Shown here: positions 63,754 through 64,000 of the stretch, one piece after another
Layout of the letters: every line of letters begins with the position of its first letter
How positions within the stretch are numbered: the stretch's first letter is position 1
Assembly: GCA_036350795.1 (NCBI GenBank)
Contig: JAZBNV010000101.1
Span: 3,851-67,850 of the forward strand
Source of the DNA: JAUVKT01 sp036350795
GTDB lineage: Bacteria; Bacteroidota; Bacteroidia; Bacteroidales; VadinHA17
Reading direction: 5' to 3'
DNA length: 64,000 bases
Made by a program: the position numbers and the translations under genes
The notes under the pieces: generated by a model
What the model was told of the DNA's origin: nothing
What the model saw: only the letters and a program-made list of their open reading frames with translations
Database searches by the model: none

Positions 63754-63761
63754 CAAAGATA
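63754..63761 (-). promoter_or_regulatory. candidate -7 box of guaB
   Basis: Minus-strand TATCTTTG (complement of CAAAGATA), 28 nt upstream of the guaB ATG. No -33 TTG at proper distance. Confidence 0.35.
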
Positions 63762-63834
63762 CAAAAAAATAGCCAGCGTTTAAAAGAACAATTTTTAATT
63801 TTTGGAAGGTGCTAATAAATTGAATTACAGTTAG

Positions 63835-63842
63835 TATTTTTG
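63835..63842 (+). promoter_or_regulatory. candidate -7 box of the RecQ-like gene
   Basis: TATTTTTG lies 55 nt before the recQ-like ATG. The -33 element is unclear. Confidence 0.3.
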
Positions 63843-63896
63843 TATATAAGCGGCTATAAAATCAGCTTTTAGAAAGTTATCTTATCACTTCTCTCA

Positions 63897-64000
63897 ATGG
63901 GCGAACTGGATGTTTACAGGCAGATACTAACGAAATACTGGGGATTTACCCGGTTCCGCCCTTTACAGGAGGATGTTATTCGTTCTGTTGAAGAAGGCAA
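63897..64000 (+). CDS. recQ: RecQ-family ATP-dependent DNA helicase, N-terminal fragment (partial)
   Basis: The ATG at 63897 opens a frame that runs off the right edge (about 34 codons). It reads MGELDVYRQILTKYWGFTRF then RPLQEDVIRSVEEGK, which is the RecQ motif 0 (the F-R-P-L-Q-E-D glutamine motif upstream of Walker A). The Walker A itself lies beyond the edge. It is divergent from guaB. Confidence 0.8.
   Translation, partial: MGELDVYRQILTKYWGFTRFRPLQEDVIRSVEEG

Noticed and set aside
1..64000. CRISPR arrays, insertion sequences or phage genes
   Set aside because: No direct-repeat/spacer pattern, transposase motif or phage structural gene was seen; the two tandem repeats lack unique spacers.

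Overview
The window looks like a chromosomal segment of a Bacteroidota bacterium, most likely a Bacteroidales/Marinilabiliales-type glycan and protein degrader. Reasons: a SusC-type receptor N-terminus at the left edge, many lipoproteins (one with a lipoprotein-export-like K-D/E-E motif after the Cys), near absence of Shine-Dalgarno sequences, several TAnnTTTG (-7) boxes, the rseC-rnfBCDGEA gene order, and families such as GH92, DUF4407, M56/BlaI and the parvulin trio that are common in this phylum. The sequence is moderately AT-rich by eye. I see no phage, insertion sequence, CRISPR array, tRNA or rRNA. Species assignment is inference only.

Left part (1-9.5 kb, almost all minus strand): truncated SusC-like receptor; an operon of PqqB-like metallo-hydrolase, CPA2 cation/proton antiporter and GNAT acetyltransferase; glutamate-semialdehyde dehydrogenase (proline catabolism); nitroreductase; GH92 alpha-mannosidase lipoprotein; a small RRM RNA-binding protein. 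9.6-14.3 kb: a six-FAS1-repeat lipoprotein with a strong terminator, then a MerR regulator with a cobalamin-binding light-sensor-type domain (CarH/LitR family), then a porin-like protein. 14.4-19.4 kb: membrane protein, P4-type phosphatase, MDR reductase, a plus-strand RRM plus cold-shock pair with a long leader, and a DUF4407 protein.

19.6-30 kb: a two-gene unit of histidine ammonia-lyase followed by a kinase/PLP-phospholyase fusion, headed by a perfect 22-bp palindrome; GH29 fucosidase; PrsW-like membrane protease; BlaI repressor plus M56 sensor protease with two palindromic operator candidates and an unusual charged-helix tail; a tandem repeat region; CBM9-like lipoprotein. 30-36.7 kb: glyA, a stand-alone receiver protein, TSUP transporter, a 9-bp tandem repeat, the ExbB-ExbD-TonB energy-coupling operon, NhaD antiporter.

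36.8-64 kb is mostly conserved housekeeping: tamB/tsaD (divergent), SiaC-like protein, serpin, thioesterase/DnaJ pair, ZIP transporter, the full Rnf complex with RseC, recG, methyltransferase, LolD-like ATPase, PduO-type cobalamin adenosyltransferase, DUF2795, then an envelope-biogenesis operon (PpiC-like, lipoprotein chaperone, SurA-like, OstA/LptA-like) downstream of guaB, and the start of a RecQ helicase at the right edge. Functional themes: sodium/proton bioenergetics (Rnf, NhaD, CPA2 antiporter, ExbBD), outer-membrane assembly (TamB, parvulins, OstA, LolD-like), scavenging of glycoprotein sugars and amino acids (GH92, GH29, CBM9, HutH, phospholyase, PruA, serpin), and cobalamin use (adenosyltransferase plus B12-dependent regulator). 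No completely new system is evident; the most promising leads are the B12/MerR-FAS1 pair, the BlaI/M56 sensor with a novel tail, and the ammonia-lyase/phospholyase operon.
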